Positions 1-12,299 of a stretch of DNA of 64,000 nucleotides are shown here, piece after piece. The position numbers and the translations under genes were made by a program. Source of the DNA: Strongyloides papillosus (lineage: Eukaryota > Nematoda > Chromadorea > Rhabditida > Strongyloididae). The number at the start of each line of letters is the position of its first letter. Positions within the stretch are counted from its first letter, which is position 1. Below the pieces are notes generated by a model that saw nothing but the letters and a program-made list of their open reading frames with translations, had not been told where the DNA came from and did not search any database. The stretch is taken from positions 1,364,001 through 1,428,000 of the forward strand of contig SRSI01000028.1 of NCBI GenBank assembly GCA_005656395.1, written 5' to 3'.

Positions 1-517
1 ACATAATACCTATATTTTGTATTAATAGTATGTAAAAATTTTTAAATAAAGTAAGAGATTACTAACAATCAGATTTCTTTTTTAAGAAAATGATGTTTTT
101 TTATTTAGTATAAAAACATTGGTATAATGTATTATATATCACTATTTTTAAATTTACAATTATCATTATGTTATCTTATTGTACACCTATTAGACATTAA
201 TTAATTATATCTTTTTAGGGTTTACTAGGTTTTTCCTAGTATACAGATCTGTCTAAATAAAGTCTTTAATTATTAAATTTTATTTCTATCTCAGTCACCC
301 GGGAACCATCTCCACTAAACAACTTATTATTTTTTACTATAATTAAATAAAGATTTTTTCAACAAAATAATTCTGTAACTATTCATTCGGCGTAATTATT
401 AAGTCATATTTTTATAAATAATACTTTGATTATTTTTATACTACAGAGTTAGGTAAAAAAATTTCTTTTTTCTATATTGTTGTAAATTACATTCTAATTA
501 TATTTTTTTAATGATAC
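1..517. other. AT-rich sequence, no gene seen
   Basis: Very AT-rich with stop codons in all frames. No ORF, repeat or RNA gene could be recognised. The stretch ends at the TTAA that flanks the piggyBac-type element. Confidence 0.6.
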
Positions 518-888
518 TTAACCCTTTCACTGTCGGATGACGCATATATTCGTAATAAACAAAAATGTTAATGCATAGTAGTAATTTATGCTTTATGTGG
601 GAAATTTTGGAATGGTGTTATTTTTTTTCTTATAAAGTAATTATGCAAAAAAAAGAAGGAAAGAGGAAATGAATTTTTAAAAAAAAAACTTAAAAATTGG
701 ATTTAAAAATAAGTTTGATAAAATTACAAGGAAAAATTTAATGTTTATTTTATTTTTTTAAAATTTTACCTAAGGCATATATTACCAATCCTTTGTTAAC
801 TTCTTATTCTTTGTAAAGGTCTCTTTCTAATTTACACACAAAAAAGTGCGTAATACAAAGAAAAAAATCCCGCCAGCGAAAGGGTTAA
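518..888. mobile_element. piggyBac-type MITE with TTAA target sites
   Basis: A 363-bp element (522-884) flanked on both sides by TTAA (518-521 and 885-888). The left terminus reads CCCTTTCACTGTCGG and the reverse complement of the right terminus reads CCCTTTCGCTGGCGG, a match at 13 of 15 positions. TTAA duplication with CCCT/CCCA-type ends is the mark of the piggyBac superfamily. There is no ORF, so the element is non-autonomous and needs a transposase from elsewhere. Its superfamily is inferred from the ends only. Confidence 0.75.
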
Positions 889-2487
889 CTTATTAATTAA
901 AATATTTGTAAATAGCTTTTTTTTAAATAATTGAAAAAGGAAATAATATAAAGGTTGTCTCATAATCAAACGTAGATATTTAAATATATTTACATATATT
1001 GTGATTTATTTTTGAAACTTAATAAAATTGTAATTTAAAAAAATTACAATCATAATTTTTTTTAATAAATACTAGAAATTTGAACAATAACAGTGACTTT
1101 TTATATAAAATAATACATATATTATGAAAAAAAATGTTTATTTCATGTTTAAAAACCAGCTGTAGACCTTTTTTCGGCAGTAGGGCTGAGCCACAGCACA
1201 TATTTCAAAAAAGAATTTTATATATTATTTTATTAGTTAATATATTGGTATTGAAGTAGTTTGAAACTTAAAAAATATTTTAATAAACAGACAAAGATCG
1301 TTTCTTCTAATGGTTTTGTTTAATCTCCCAACCATTCTATTGGAATATTTTGCTAAAAAATTGGCAACGACTCTTAGGTCTATACTTGATAAATTTTTAG
1401 TCAATCTTTATAGTATGAAGTTCCTTCTTTTTCTGAGTTATATTTTTTCAAATAAGCCATAAAAACAAAAACTTTAATTAACATTGAGAAGTTAGTATGA
1501 CAAAAAATTCCTCGAAATAATAACCAAAAATTTAGTGTTTTTCCAAGATGTCTTTCTCAATTTAAACTAAAAATTCTGAAACTATTTTTTCCTCTCAAGT
1601 TGGAAAAAGTACATTTCTTGACTGTTTAATTATAGAAATTGATAAAGTTTAAAGAAAGTTATGCTGATGACAAAATTTATTTTTGGGGAAGAAATAAAAA
1701 TGGTGTAAAATTGATGCTTAAAGTAAAAATTTATTTAGTTTGGCGTTTACACCCCTATAATTAACACAAAAAAAATTTACAAAAAATTATCTAGTAACTT
1801 ATATAAGAAACGTATAATGGCAACATTGAAATATAATGATAATGAAAAATAATGCAAAACATAAACAAATATAACATAAAAAACATTTTAAATTAACTGA
1901 CAAAAAGCCAATTTCATTGTTTCATATGCTTTTCAAAACAAAAGCGAGAAAGTTTTTTAGAGTCATTTTTTTCTATTTCAACATCTTCACCAAAACTCCA
2001 ACAAGGAAAAATTATTTTTTCCTTACTATTGAATTAACATAAATCGTTATTTTGTTAAGCTTTGCATTTAGAAATAGTTTAATTTTTAATTAAAATTTTA
2101 GTTATTTAAAAACTTGAATTTTATTTTATCAAGATTTTATAAAGTAATTGCTATTTAATTTTTACTAAAAAAGTAGTCATTACTATTTGATACATAACCT
2201 TGTCAATTATTAATTAGTCTTACTACCGCTATATTTTCACACTATCCTAAAATTGTGCTTTTAAAATGAGTTATAAATAAAAACTTTCATTAGCTTTAAA
2301 AAGAGTTATGTTCGAAACGAATGTGATTTTTACGATAAAAATAAAAAATTAACAGTTAAATTAGTATAACTTGTTTTGTGTTAAGCTATAGACCGTTAGA
2401 CACTCATTTTTTAAGTTGGATTAACAGTAATAAAAACGAGTAGTATTTCATTTGTTTTCAGCACGCTATCGATAAGTTAAAGCTATA
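889..2487. other. AT-rich sequence, no gene seen
   Basis: No credible coding region or repeat pair was found. A 60-codon minus-strand ORF at 1019-1201 is composed of Phe/Lys/Ile codons typical of AT-rich noise and was not accepted. Confidence 0.5.
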
Positions 2488-2690
2488 TAACTAATAAAAA
2501 CTCTATTGGTGGATAGTGATTTATAAATAGAAAAGTTATTTTAATATAAAAATGACTACAATAAATAAAACATTACAACCAAACAAAAATAATGGCTTGT
2601 TTTTCATTTTTTAAGATGTTTATGATTATTTTTAAGTAGAAATATGTTACTCTTTATTTCTTTTCCTTTGAAAAATTAGAATCCTCGAAA
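2488..2690 (-). repeat. 3' LTR of degraded Ty3/gypsy element
   Basis: Shares an ungapped core with the copy near 6668: CTATTGGTGGATAGTGATTT here against TTATTGGTAGATAGTGATCT there. It continues through ATAAATAGAAAA and, with gaps, to a common TGTTACTCTTT near 2645-2657. Since pol runs on the minus strand, this lower-coordinate copy is the 3' LTR. Both ends are uncertain by tens of bases. Confidence 0.65.
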
Positions 2691-2861
2691 CTAATTTCAA
2701 CTTTTTTATATGCGTTCTCAAATTCTTACTCCATTAGATTTCTTAATGAAAACCTCAGTTCTAATTTAACTTGTAACTGTATGTGGTCCAATCTATTGAG
2801 GTTCATTTTTATTCAGGTTACAATATACCCATACATGATTACTGACATTGTATTGCTTTAT

Positions 2862-5689
2862 TTAAAAATTGGAATTATCAAGTTTAGCATCCTGACTTTC
2901 CCGTACTTCTTTAGATTTAAGAGAAGCAACCTCCCATCCAATTTTTATTTGCACATAAAAGTCTTCCAAACATTTCTCAATCTGTATAACATAAGTCGTT
3001 TGATCCTCCTTGGGCAAATATGAAGGTTTTCCAAATAGGACCTCATAAAAGTATTTCTGCGTACTAAAATTTGTATAACTCTTAACAACCATGCAGTCAT
3101 AAAAACTAAACCATATAGATCATTTACTTGAATTTCTAATTTTCCTCTCCTTATAATCTTTCTATATTCTTAAAGCTGCGCCCAATTAAGGAATTTTCCT
3201 TTTTATGAAATGGAATTCCATGCTCCATCTTGACATTTAACTTCTTCATTAGATTAAAAACTTTTTAACCCGTCAGATTTGTTTGATTATCACTTTTAAT
3301 AACTCGACATAATACAAACATTTGAAAAACATTTAACAATTCACTTATTAATTTTTCAAAGCGTTGATTATCCACTACAAAAGAAAGCAGTACCTTGACA
3401 AGGAATTCACCATAGTCATTACATTAAGCTTCCACGGTTTCATAGGAGCAGTACATACCATGTATAATCTTTCATAGTGTAAAGGTATAATCAATCGCTT
3501 AAAACTGATTATGTTTATCCTGGATTCCCTTAGTTAGCTGAGATATCATACATAATTTTACATAGTTAATAGTATTATTTTCTCAATTCTCACTCGTATA
3601 CGCTTTTTGAACCATAAGTGATAATTTATTTACTTCTTGATGACCAAATTCATCGCTGATAGCTTTCAAATAATTTTGAAATAATTGTATTGACATAATT
3701 GAAAGTAGCATCTTTCTAGTCTCTTCTCTTTCGTTTTTTATAACTTTTTTGTAAGCTGCACTATTTAGAAACGCTAACTTATTTCCACCAACAAGTTCCA
3801 TCACAATCTCATTTTTTTCTTCTGTTTTCTAATAAATAGTTTACTTGGTGGTGAAAATACATCATCATTAACATGATATTCTAAAACTTTTAACACTACA
3901 CACAGATCTAGATAATTAATTACCAACATAATTATTCTCTTTTCTTATTTTAACAACAACAATGTTGTAGACCTGCATATCAAATACATATCTAGCAAAC
4001 ATTGGACCCGCAGACGATTCAACAATATCTTTAGCATCTTTACTGTAAGTATATAAAAAGATTTTTTTAAACCCAAAATATCAACATTTTCATGTAAAGT
4101 CACAGCTATTGCCTGGTGTTCCAATAGATTTATTGTTTTCTTTCTTTTCATATAACTCCATTTCTTAGAATAGTACCTAACAGATCTAAATTTTCCACTT
4201 TCATCAACCTGATCAATAAAAGCTTTCGTTGCTAGCATACTATTTCACAATCAACATAAAATAGTTTATGATACTCAGAAATATTTAAATTCTGAGGATT
4301 AGTTACCAATTTTGTCAACTCTCAAAAGAACTTATCAGCGTCATGTGACTAGACGAACTTATTTTTATTTTTCTTCATTTCGGTTTGTAGTAAAGCAATA
4401 CATGAAAATTGTGATATTGAATCACGAAAAAATCAACAACGATTAAAATTTTTTTAACATCTTTAGTTATCTTTCTGGACTTTAACGGGTCAGTATTACT
4501 TTTGACTGGAACTCTTCCTTGCGGAGTATAATCCATCTCAAAAGCCTGATCGAATTTTGAGCTATCATTGTCATCTTCTTCCTTATATTTTGATTTTATC
4601 TCCTTGAAATACTAAACATTATACGAACCAGCTTCAAATATTGCTCATGCGAAGATTTTGAGTAAACTAGCAGATTATTCATATAAGAAATATCTTGATC
4701 AATAATAGCCTCTCTTATGATAGTTCGTGTATCCTCTGTTAGTACGCAATGGCATCTACGTCATCGAAGGAAATTCTGGTGAAAGAACAAGTTCCTAACG
4801 AAGTATACACATCGTGGTACATCTGGTCATTCTTTTGTAAACGTAATTACTAGAACCTCTTCGCGATACTGATGGATTTATAAAGTAAAACTTCTTGTAA
4901 ATAACCATATAACTCTAATGCCTTTTTCGTAAGTTTAAAATCAATTCTAGTACAACTATTTAAATGTCTTAAACCTATAACAAACCTTTAGTGGTACTAC
5001 ACCATCTTTTGAAAAAGGCATAATAAAATTTGATACAAAAGTAGTCTCCTTTGTTACCAACATTCCAGAATATAATAATTCGTTCATCAGCTTAATTAAC
5101 TTCTTCTCTAACAAGATTATAACTCAACCTAGATGGACTTAAAAATTATTTTCCATTTAACACTTTCTTTAGTACTTCTAAAGAACACACACCCATATCA
5201 TACTCACTTTCAAAAACAACAACTTTATATTTGCCCACAAACTTTTTAATACCATTAATTAAATTTCTATTACCATTTCTAAGATTATTTATTTCATCTT
5301 CAACTGATAAAAAAAGCAATTAGGAATACAATAATGATTATTTCTTTGTATTTAGTACGCAATCATATTAACAGATTCTCCTTTCACCTCAAGTTTATAT
5401 AAAACTTTTATAAACTTATCTAACCAATATCAACCATAGTACAAACACAAAGAATAACATTATATAACTACTCTTTCGATTTAAAGCATGTGTCATCAAT
5501 AATCGGAAAGTCACCATATCTTTTCACTCCCACATACTTGGCATTTATAGAAACATATTCTTTAACTTGACATATATCATCAAATGCACTAGATAATTTA
5601 ATAGAACTACTTTTAACTGTATTGTGATAGCCCAGATAATTAGCAACAAAATATTTTACTAACTTTACAGTATTTCCTGTATCTAACAT
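2862..5689 (-). pseudogene. pol remnant of Ty3/gypsy element (PR-RT-RNase H-INT)
   Basis: Read on the minus strand from high to low coordinates. A protease-like MLDTGNT (5468-5689) comes first. An RT segment follows with SYMNNLLVYSKS (about 4650-4690), which corresponds to the usual YxDDxLVxS catalytic box but has both Asp replaced by Asn. Next is an RNase H-like segment with YYSKKW and LLEHQAIAV (3945-4238). Last is an integrase tail with STQKYFYEVLFGKPSYLP (2862-3092), matching the common 'STxxSPFEVxxGRxPxLP' wording. Between the open pieces are many stops. The order and motifs support Ty3/gypsy. No functional enzyme could be made from it. Confidence 0.7.
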
Positions 5690-5699
5690 AACTTGACGA

Positions 5700-6654
5700 T
5701 CACCATGTCATTAATTTCATCATATTTAGAACAAAATTCCATGATACGATAGCTAAATGATTCTTTCAATTATTATAACAATATTCGTTCACATTACTAG
5801 CAGTACACTTATTACTACTATACTCAGATTTAACATTTTCTTTACCAAAACCTTTACTATTGGTAAAATTAGGAACAACAACAGCTTTCTTCTTATATTT
5901 GCTTTCTCTATGTCTTTCCTCGTTGCACTAAAAACGTTGACTTTTTAAAAGATATCTGTTCTTACCATCGGAATCATTTGAAAATTTCAAGTTAGATTTA
6001 TTAGTTTTCATTTTTCTATATCACAACAATGTAGTGTATAATCAGAAACTAACTCTTTTTAAGTAGAATAGCCATTCTTACATAGCAATCTTTTAAACAG
6101 TTTCTTCTCACTTTAAACCTACTGAATAACTTGAATAATTTTATATGCAAGTAACTTTTCATTATTCAAACTCTAAGCCATTGTTTTCAAAACTCGACTA
6201 TACTTCAATAGAAAAGCTTAAATCATGTCTTCTCTCCAGTTTAACTTAAAAATTATTCAATTTTTTGAACCATGATGACACTTTAACTACCATTAAACTT
6301 ATCCAAAATTTTTCTCTTCACTTGCTCATAGTTGTCATCATCATCTATAACAGTATCATAATACTCAATTATAGACTCTTGTATTATTGCCAACAATGCA
6401 TACTTAAATTTTAACATCCGCACTTAATCCTTCAACAATCTAAAGTCTTTCAAGACGTTTAATATACTGCCTAAGGTCTCCATCAGATTCAGAATATACT
6501 TTAACAGGCAATCACGCTTACTCAATGTTAGCTATGTTAGTAGCCTTTGATAATTTACCAAAATCAAAAAGCTGGCAACTTTTCCAAACTTGTAAATGCT
6601 TAACTATGTATAATTTAACGATACAAGCGTTTGCTTAGTAAAAAATTACTCCGT
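5700..6654 (-). pseudogene. gag-region remnant of Ty3/gypsy element
   Basis: Lies between the protease remnant and the 5' LTR, where gag is expected. Short open stretches remain on the minus strand, for example a KVYSESDGDLRQYIKRLERL-like run near 6450-6510, separated by stops. No zinc-knuckle motif was recognised. The call depends mostly on position. Confidence 0.4.
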
Positions 6655-6840
6655 AAAGTAAAGTAAAAATTTTATTGGTAGATAGTGATCTATAAATAGA
6701 AAATTTATTACAATATAAATAAATCATTACAATTAAAATAATGAATTGTCTTTATGGTAATTATACTTATTTTTATTGTGAATATGTCATTATTTTTAAT
6801 TTTTTTCAAAATTATTGTTACTCTTTGAACTATATTTTAG
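6655..6840 (-). repeat. 5' LTR of degraded Ty3/gypsy element
   Basis: Partner of the repeat at 2488-2690. It begins near AAATTTTATTGGTAGATAGTG and loses similarity after TTGTTACTCTTT (about 6822). The divergence between the two copies implies an old insertion. Confidence 0.6.
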
Positions 6841-8128
6841 CCAATTAAAAATCAATCCCAAGATTATTATATTTCCAGACTGTTCTATTATTACATCTTT
6901 TAGACAACATACTTGCTAAATTATTTAATTAACTTTGAAGGAACTTATTCTTTGATCAAAACCATACTAAAAAAGAGTCAAAAAAGATGTTTGTTAAGAT
7001 ATGACTTGGTCAATTCTGACCACAAATTTTTGAAACTTTTCCAGTCCCTCTAGTCAGAACATAACACATCTTTTGACTATTTACTATTAAAATTTGGTTA
7101 GTATTTAAAAAAGTTATTGTGAAGATGTAATTTTATATTTTATTTTTTTCATTATAGATATTTAGATTACTAATAATCAGCAACAACCATCTAATGTTTA
7201 AATCAGTTGGTGTGTAAATACAAAAAATGTAATGCCAATTATTTTTCAATATTGATATTTTATTCAAATAGTTATTCAGCATTACGGGTTTAATTTTCCT
7301 AGTAAGTTTTGTTATCCTAAATTGTTGTTAATTATTTATTAAAATACTTTCATTTTAAAAGCCACAATTTCTTAAAATAAATGTAATTTTTTACTTTTTT
7401 ATAAAAGCCAAGTCTAAATGCATGTTACATAAAATGTAAATTGTAAGTTAACAATAAGAAATTATTATAAAAGAAAAGTTTTTTCAGTTTGAATACTGAG
7501 ATATGACGGCAATTTAGTCAATTATATAGTAAATAGTGTATGTTACTACAATATAAAATCCTAGAATACTTTTTTTGACAAACATTTTTGAATGATTTAA
7601 ATGCACTTCAACGGTCGTTCGTTCAATTGCAAATCGAAAGGTTACGTGTTTAAATCATCTCGGGTTCATTGCACATCTTATTTTTTGTAGAAAAATAAAT
7701 ATTACCAGTAAAGTTTATGTTATTCTCAACGTAATTATTAAATGACACCTGAGTTTGAACAAACATTTTTGTATTACTTTTTGGACTTGATTTCCCCTAA
7801 CCGAATTTATTTACTGTTATTATTATTTATTTTACTGGAGGTCATTAATATTTAACTTGTACATTTTTTTTCATTTAATGGTTTAAAAAATGATAATGTA
7901 GTTACAAAATTGATAGTATAATCTTGGTTTTGATGAAACATTTGGTTGCATGAACAAAATATAACAGGAAAATGAATTAGAACACATTTGTTTAAATAAA
8001 ATTACAATATTAATTTTGTTATGATATAAAAAATTATTATTCATGAAAAGCAAATAAAATCTTCACATAAGCATTAAATTTCCTTTATTTAAAGATGTTT
8101 TCTATAATATTTCTTGATATTTTAAAAA
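6841..8128. other. AT-rich intergenic sequence
   Basis: No ORF supported. The only unusual piece is a less AT-rich patch with tRNA-like wording at about 7605-7680, listed separately. The stretch ends at the start codon of the trypsin-like gene. Confidence 0.5.
7605..7680 (+). repeat. possible tRNA-derived fossil
   Basis: Contains GGTTACGTGTTTAAATCATC, which resembles the variable loop, T-arm and B box of a eukaryotic tRNA (GGTTGCGTGTTCAAATCACG-like). The two sides of the T-stem no longer pair and no convincing acceptor stem or A box was found. It may be a decayed tRNA gene or the head of a SINE. Confidence 0.25.
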
Positions 8129-9035
8129 ATGTATACAATTTTTATTTTTATATTTTTGATAAAGTTTCTTTATGCGAATGATTTGAATCCAGTTGTTCAT
8201 TTATTTATCAAAGATCAGCCAGGAGATATGGATTATGCAATCGACGAAGTGTCTTGCACAGGAACAATACTAGGAGGGAAGTTCATAATTACAGCAGCTT
8301 ATTGTGTTTTTACCATGGATCATTGTGAAAAAAATATAATGTATCTTTAATTAACTTTTATTAAATATTGTTTTTAGGAAAGATTATAAGAATTTGTATA
8401 TTCCTGGTAAAAGAATAACAGTTGAATATGATAGTTTTTGTGCTCACTCAAGAAAAGAGTGTAGAGAAAATCAAAGACCCAAAACAGTTAGAGTTAAAAG
8501 AGTCTTTATTCACAAAAAATATATTAAAAGTAATTGTAAAGAAGGAGGCTTAGCTATCTTAGAGCTCAGTGAGAATATTGGTGATAGAAAAATGGCTATT
8601 AATTTTAAAAATAATTTTCTTCCACAAAAATTACTAGGATTTGGTTTTGGTTATAATCCATATAAAAGTGACCGTACATTTACTCTTCAATATGACACTT
8701 TTAATGTAACAAAATGTTTGGCCCCTGAAATTCCAGAAGGTACATTTTGTACGGATGAAACTCGTAACAACTTTTGTAAGGGAGATGGCGGTGGCCCATT
8801 GATGACACGTGATAGAATTTTATATGGAATTGTATATGCAGGAACAACTTGTGATTATATAATAAAAGTATGGAAAAAAAAATCAAAAAAAGAAAGTTTA
8901 CGTGGACATAGGAATTATCTTACTTCATATTTTTTGAATTTTATTTGCACAATAGTACAAGAAGATAAAGAAAACCCAGTTGAAGGATGTGAAAAGTACG
9001 AAAATGTTTCAAATACGGAAATAACAACTTTTTGA
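8129..9035 (+). CDS. Secreted trypsin-fold pseudoprotease (two exons)
   Basis: Exon 1 is 8129-8340 and exon 2 is 8378-9035. The 37-bp intron has a GTATCT donor and a TTTTTAG acceptor and splits an ATG codon, giving 289 residues. Residues 1-16 are a signal peptide ending near LYA. The S1-family landmarks are present but altered. The His loop reads TAAYC (Y58 for His57). The 'DIALL' segment reads GGLAIL (G128 for Asp102). The Ser loop reads CKGDGGGP (G208 for Ser195). The disulphide Cys around the His loop (C43, C59) remain. It should therefore be a secreted, non-catalytic serine-protease homologue, possibly a binding or regulatory protein. The C-terminus (about 235-289) is Lys/Glu-rich and not typical of trypsin. 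Introns and long frames argue against a simple pseudogene. Confidence 0.85.
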
Positions 9036-10284
9036 TAATTTAAGTGTTTCGGCCTTTAAGAAGTATAAACATTACTAACCTTTATTCTCATTTTATTTAT
9101 TTGTATCTTTTTATCTAAATAAATATTATCTCATTTCATTAACTAAAGTGATAGTAATGATGACAAAAAATGGATTAAATGTACTATAAAAACTTAAAGT
9201 AAAAACTTATTTGTCATTTTTAGTCAATTTTATTTCATAAAGAGTTGTTTCTATATTTTATTAATTTTTATGTATTATTAAAGAGGGTTTACCCAGTAAA
9301 TACATTATTATAACCACAGTAAAAATATACCTTATATTTTTTATATGTAATCTAAAATATTTTTGATCGTTGATCGCTTGATTGTTTTTTTCTCTATGTT
9401 TAACCCCTATTCTTATTGTGATCATATTATTTATATACATAGGCTAAAATAGTTACATGAATTTAGTAACATTTTAGGACTGTTTTAACCTGATATAATT
9501 TTAGGTTTTATTGCTATATTATGTGCTGTTATTGAAACCAGTGAAATTGCAAATTGTAATCACAGGGTAATTAATCAATTGTTTATAATATTGTCTATTG
9601 TTTATATCTTTTAGTTTTTGTAATTAAATTTATATTATTTTTCTTGCGTACACCTTTGTTCTTTTACCAGGAAGCCGCCCGTAAAATTAAAATTTTTACT
9701 CCACTAAACATAAACATTTTTTAATAAACGCATATATTTCTTATTTAATTGTTACATTTTTCAAATAAATAGGGAATATTAAATAAAACGAAAGTTTTAT
9801 TTATTATATATCATGAACTCATTCAGCGTCCTTTCTAATAAAAGTTTCTTTATGACAATCACTGAAACGTTAAAAGCAACTACAACACGGGGAATTGAAA
9901 ATGAACAATTGATTATAAGTTTAAAATAGTCCATGATATTTTTTTTATTTTCCAAGTACGATTTTCAATTATTATAGGGTACATTGATCCAAAAACATTA
10001 GTAATAAATATATAAACAAGAAAAAAAAGTATGTATTGTTATGTTAAGAAAGATGAAGTTTAGTGTGAAGTAGCATATAAAGTTAAATTTATATAAAACT
10101 GGGTTCACACATTATTAAAAAAATTCTGGTAAAAAAATTAAATTTTATCAAAGAAAAGTAAATTTATAAATATTGATGTATATTTTAATTAGACAAGACC
10201 ACAATGGTTTAATAATAGCCCTATTAAAATGATTTAGAAGAATAAACAAAGCAAAATATTTGTTAAGACTTACAACTGAATGAA
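9036..10284. other. AT-rich intergenic sequence
   Basis: An AATAAA-like signal near 9118 could end the trypsin-like transcript. A slightly GC-richer patch (CCAGGAAGCCGCCCG, about 9668-9682) was not identified. No ORF is supported. Confidence 0.45.
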
Positions 10285-10862
10285 AGATAAGCAAATATAA
10301 TAATAACAATACCACAAAACTTCGTTTTTGTAAAAATATACTTTTATATTGAAATTCATTTTGCGCACTCAAAAGTATAAAAATAAATTTTGATTTTTAT
10401 ATTATCACCTTACCTGGCAACATAAAAGTATCGCCGTCCCAGGCATTTGAATGCTTCATCATTTTGTGATTGAACTATAATTAAAGCAAACATTTCTTTT
10501 AAATTATTTGCATTTTGATCTTTATTTGTTAGAAATTAAAATACTTTTTTTTGCAGAAACTTGTTTGTAAATGTAATACTAGGTATATCTTTATTTTTTA
10601 CTATTTTGATAAGAAAAGCTCTTATTACTTAATATTCAGTGATATCTTTTTGTAGTCTTCGATAAATATTTAATTGCCTTGGACGGCGATACTTTTATAT
10701 TGCTAGGTAAAGTGATAATATAAAAATCAAAATTTATTTTCATCCTTTTGAATGCGCAAAATCTATTTTCATACTTTTGAGTGCGCAAAATGAATTTCAA
10801 TATAAAAGTATATTTTTTACAAAAACGAAGTTTTTGTTATTGTTATTTATTTTCATATTTTT
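10285..10862. mobile_element. Fold-back element (long inverted repeats)
   Basis: The left arm (about 10285-10446) and right arm (about 10675-10862) are inverted copies of each other over about 160 bp, with a spacer of about 230 bp. Diagnostic pairs are AAAAGTATCGCCGTCCCAGGCA (left) with TGCCTTGGACGGCGATACTTTT (right), and TCATTTTGCGCACTCAAAAGTAT (left) with ATACTTTTGAGTGCGCAAAATGA (right). The right arm has an internal duplication around TTTTGAATGCGCAAAAT. There is no coding capacity. RNA from it would fold into a long hairpin. The superfamily is unknown. Confidence 0.75.
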
Positions 10863-12299
10863 TCGTGACAAAAAAATTATTTATCTACAAATTCTATAAC
10901 GAAAAGTATTTCTATTGCAAATGGCCAATTAACAGTTTCTAGGTACATCTTTTCAATCATGGCATTTAATAATTTTTAAGTTACTAAAAATCAGTTTTTA
11001 ATATTTTCAAAAAACAGTACAAATTTAAAAATTATAAATTTACAACAATAAAAAAAAGATAATTTACAAAAATCTTCTCTTAAATGTGTTTAAGTTTCTA
11101 AAAAATAGGTTAAAAACGTTAAAAGTTAGTATCTGAAGATTTTAAATACAAAAAGTTTGAATTTTTCCTAAAGTCTAACTTTTTCTTAATATTATTGTCA
11201 CGAAAAACCTTCTGGAAATGCCAAAAAAACACGATTATTTACCTGTGTTGTAACAAATTTATTAAATACATAGTAATGACACACATACATATTAAATTTC
11301 TATGTATGTGTTAATTTATTGTTAAATTGCGGTCCGGCCATTAATCGCGAAAATTGCGATTTTTTGGCACTTTGACCTCAATTTTCTTCACTTTGAAGAA
11401 ACTTTTTTGAAAATTTCTTTTTAAATATTGATAGAGCATGTTAGATTCTACCTACATGCAAAATTTCAGAATCTAAATCTGACATCTAGGGGGTCAAAAA
11501 TGCTAACGTTGCATTTTTCGTTAATTGCATACGTTAACGAGTCAATATAAAATAAAAGTATATAAAAATTAAAAAAATTCACATTAATTTAAAAGTCAAA
11601 CATATATATCTCTGTAAAAAAACGGCAAAAAGTAAGCGACAACCTAATATTTTGCGTTGTATAAAAATTTGTGCTGTCGCTTGATATTTTTTAAATTTGA
11701 ATAATATTCAATTTTTTAAAATGGTGGGACATTTTTTTGCATTATAGATAGAATTGTCAAAATTTGTCCTTTTTATTTTTTGTGTGTATTTAAAAATAAA
11801 TTCGTTTATTGTTGATATAAATTTTTTTAACATCATTATATGTCACTTTCTGGTAAAGTTAAATACATATATGGATCATAAACTTTGTTTTTCATAAGAA
11901 AGTTGTAAAAATAAAAATGCAATTTTTTATTATTGGTACATGTACTCAGTGTGTTTGGTATAAAATATCCGATCTGTTGGAATAATATTTATTCACTGGG
12001 TGAGTGTATAGGGTCCCTTAAGTTTATGTGCATACGTTATTGATAAAAAATGATGGATTGGAAATTTTTTACACTAGTTTTTCCATAAACTGAATAGTCA
12101 AATAAGTTCCGTTTTCTATACAAAGTTGGCAAGGTTTCTTAAAAGTCTTAAATAGTTCTACACAAGACTTACCGATTGTATTAAATTTAATATTTTAAAC
12201 ACATTCACACATCCAGAGACGAGAGAAACAATTTTTAGTTAAAAAATCGTAACAGTTCTTATCATTTTTTTTCACAAAGTAATTCACATCAGTCTAAAG
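10863..12299. other. AT-rich sequence with one less AT-rich repeat-like patch
   Basis: No gene seen. A patch at about 11325-11535 (GCGGTCCGGCCATTAATCGCG, and later a CTACCTACATGCAAAATTTCAG run) has the wording of an interspersed repeat, but I found no second copy in the window to prove it. Confidence 0.4.

Larger units (their letters stand above)
2488..6840 (-). mobile_element. Degraded Ty3/gypsy LTR retrotransposon
   Basis: An eroded minus-strand LTR retrotransposon. Two related direct repeats of about 190 bp bound it, and between them lie remnants of protease, reverse transcriptase, RNase H and integrase in the Ty3/gypsy order, broken by many stops and frameshifts. Boundaries are approximate because the repeats have diverged and no target duplication was identified. 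The element is clearly old and inactive. Assignment to Ty3/gypsy rests on the pol order and on the wording around the RT and integrase motifs. Confidence 0.75.

Noticed and set aside
2781..3023. 80-codon plus-strand ORF
   Set aside because: It is the shadow of the integrase remnant on the minus strand.
8129..9035. Active serine protease
   Set aside because: All three catalytic positions carry other residues, so activity of the classical kind is not expected.
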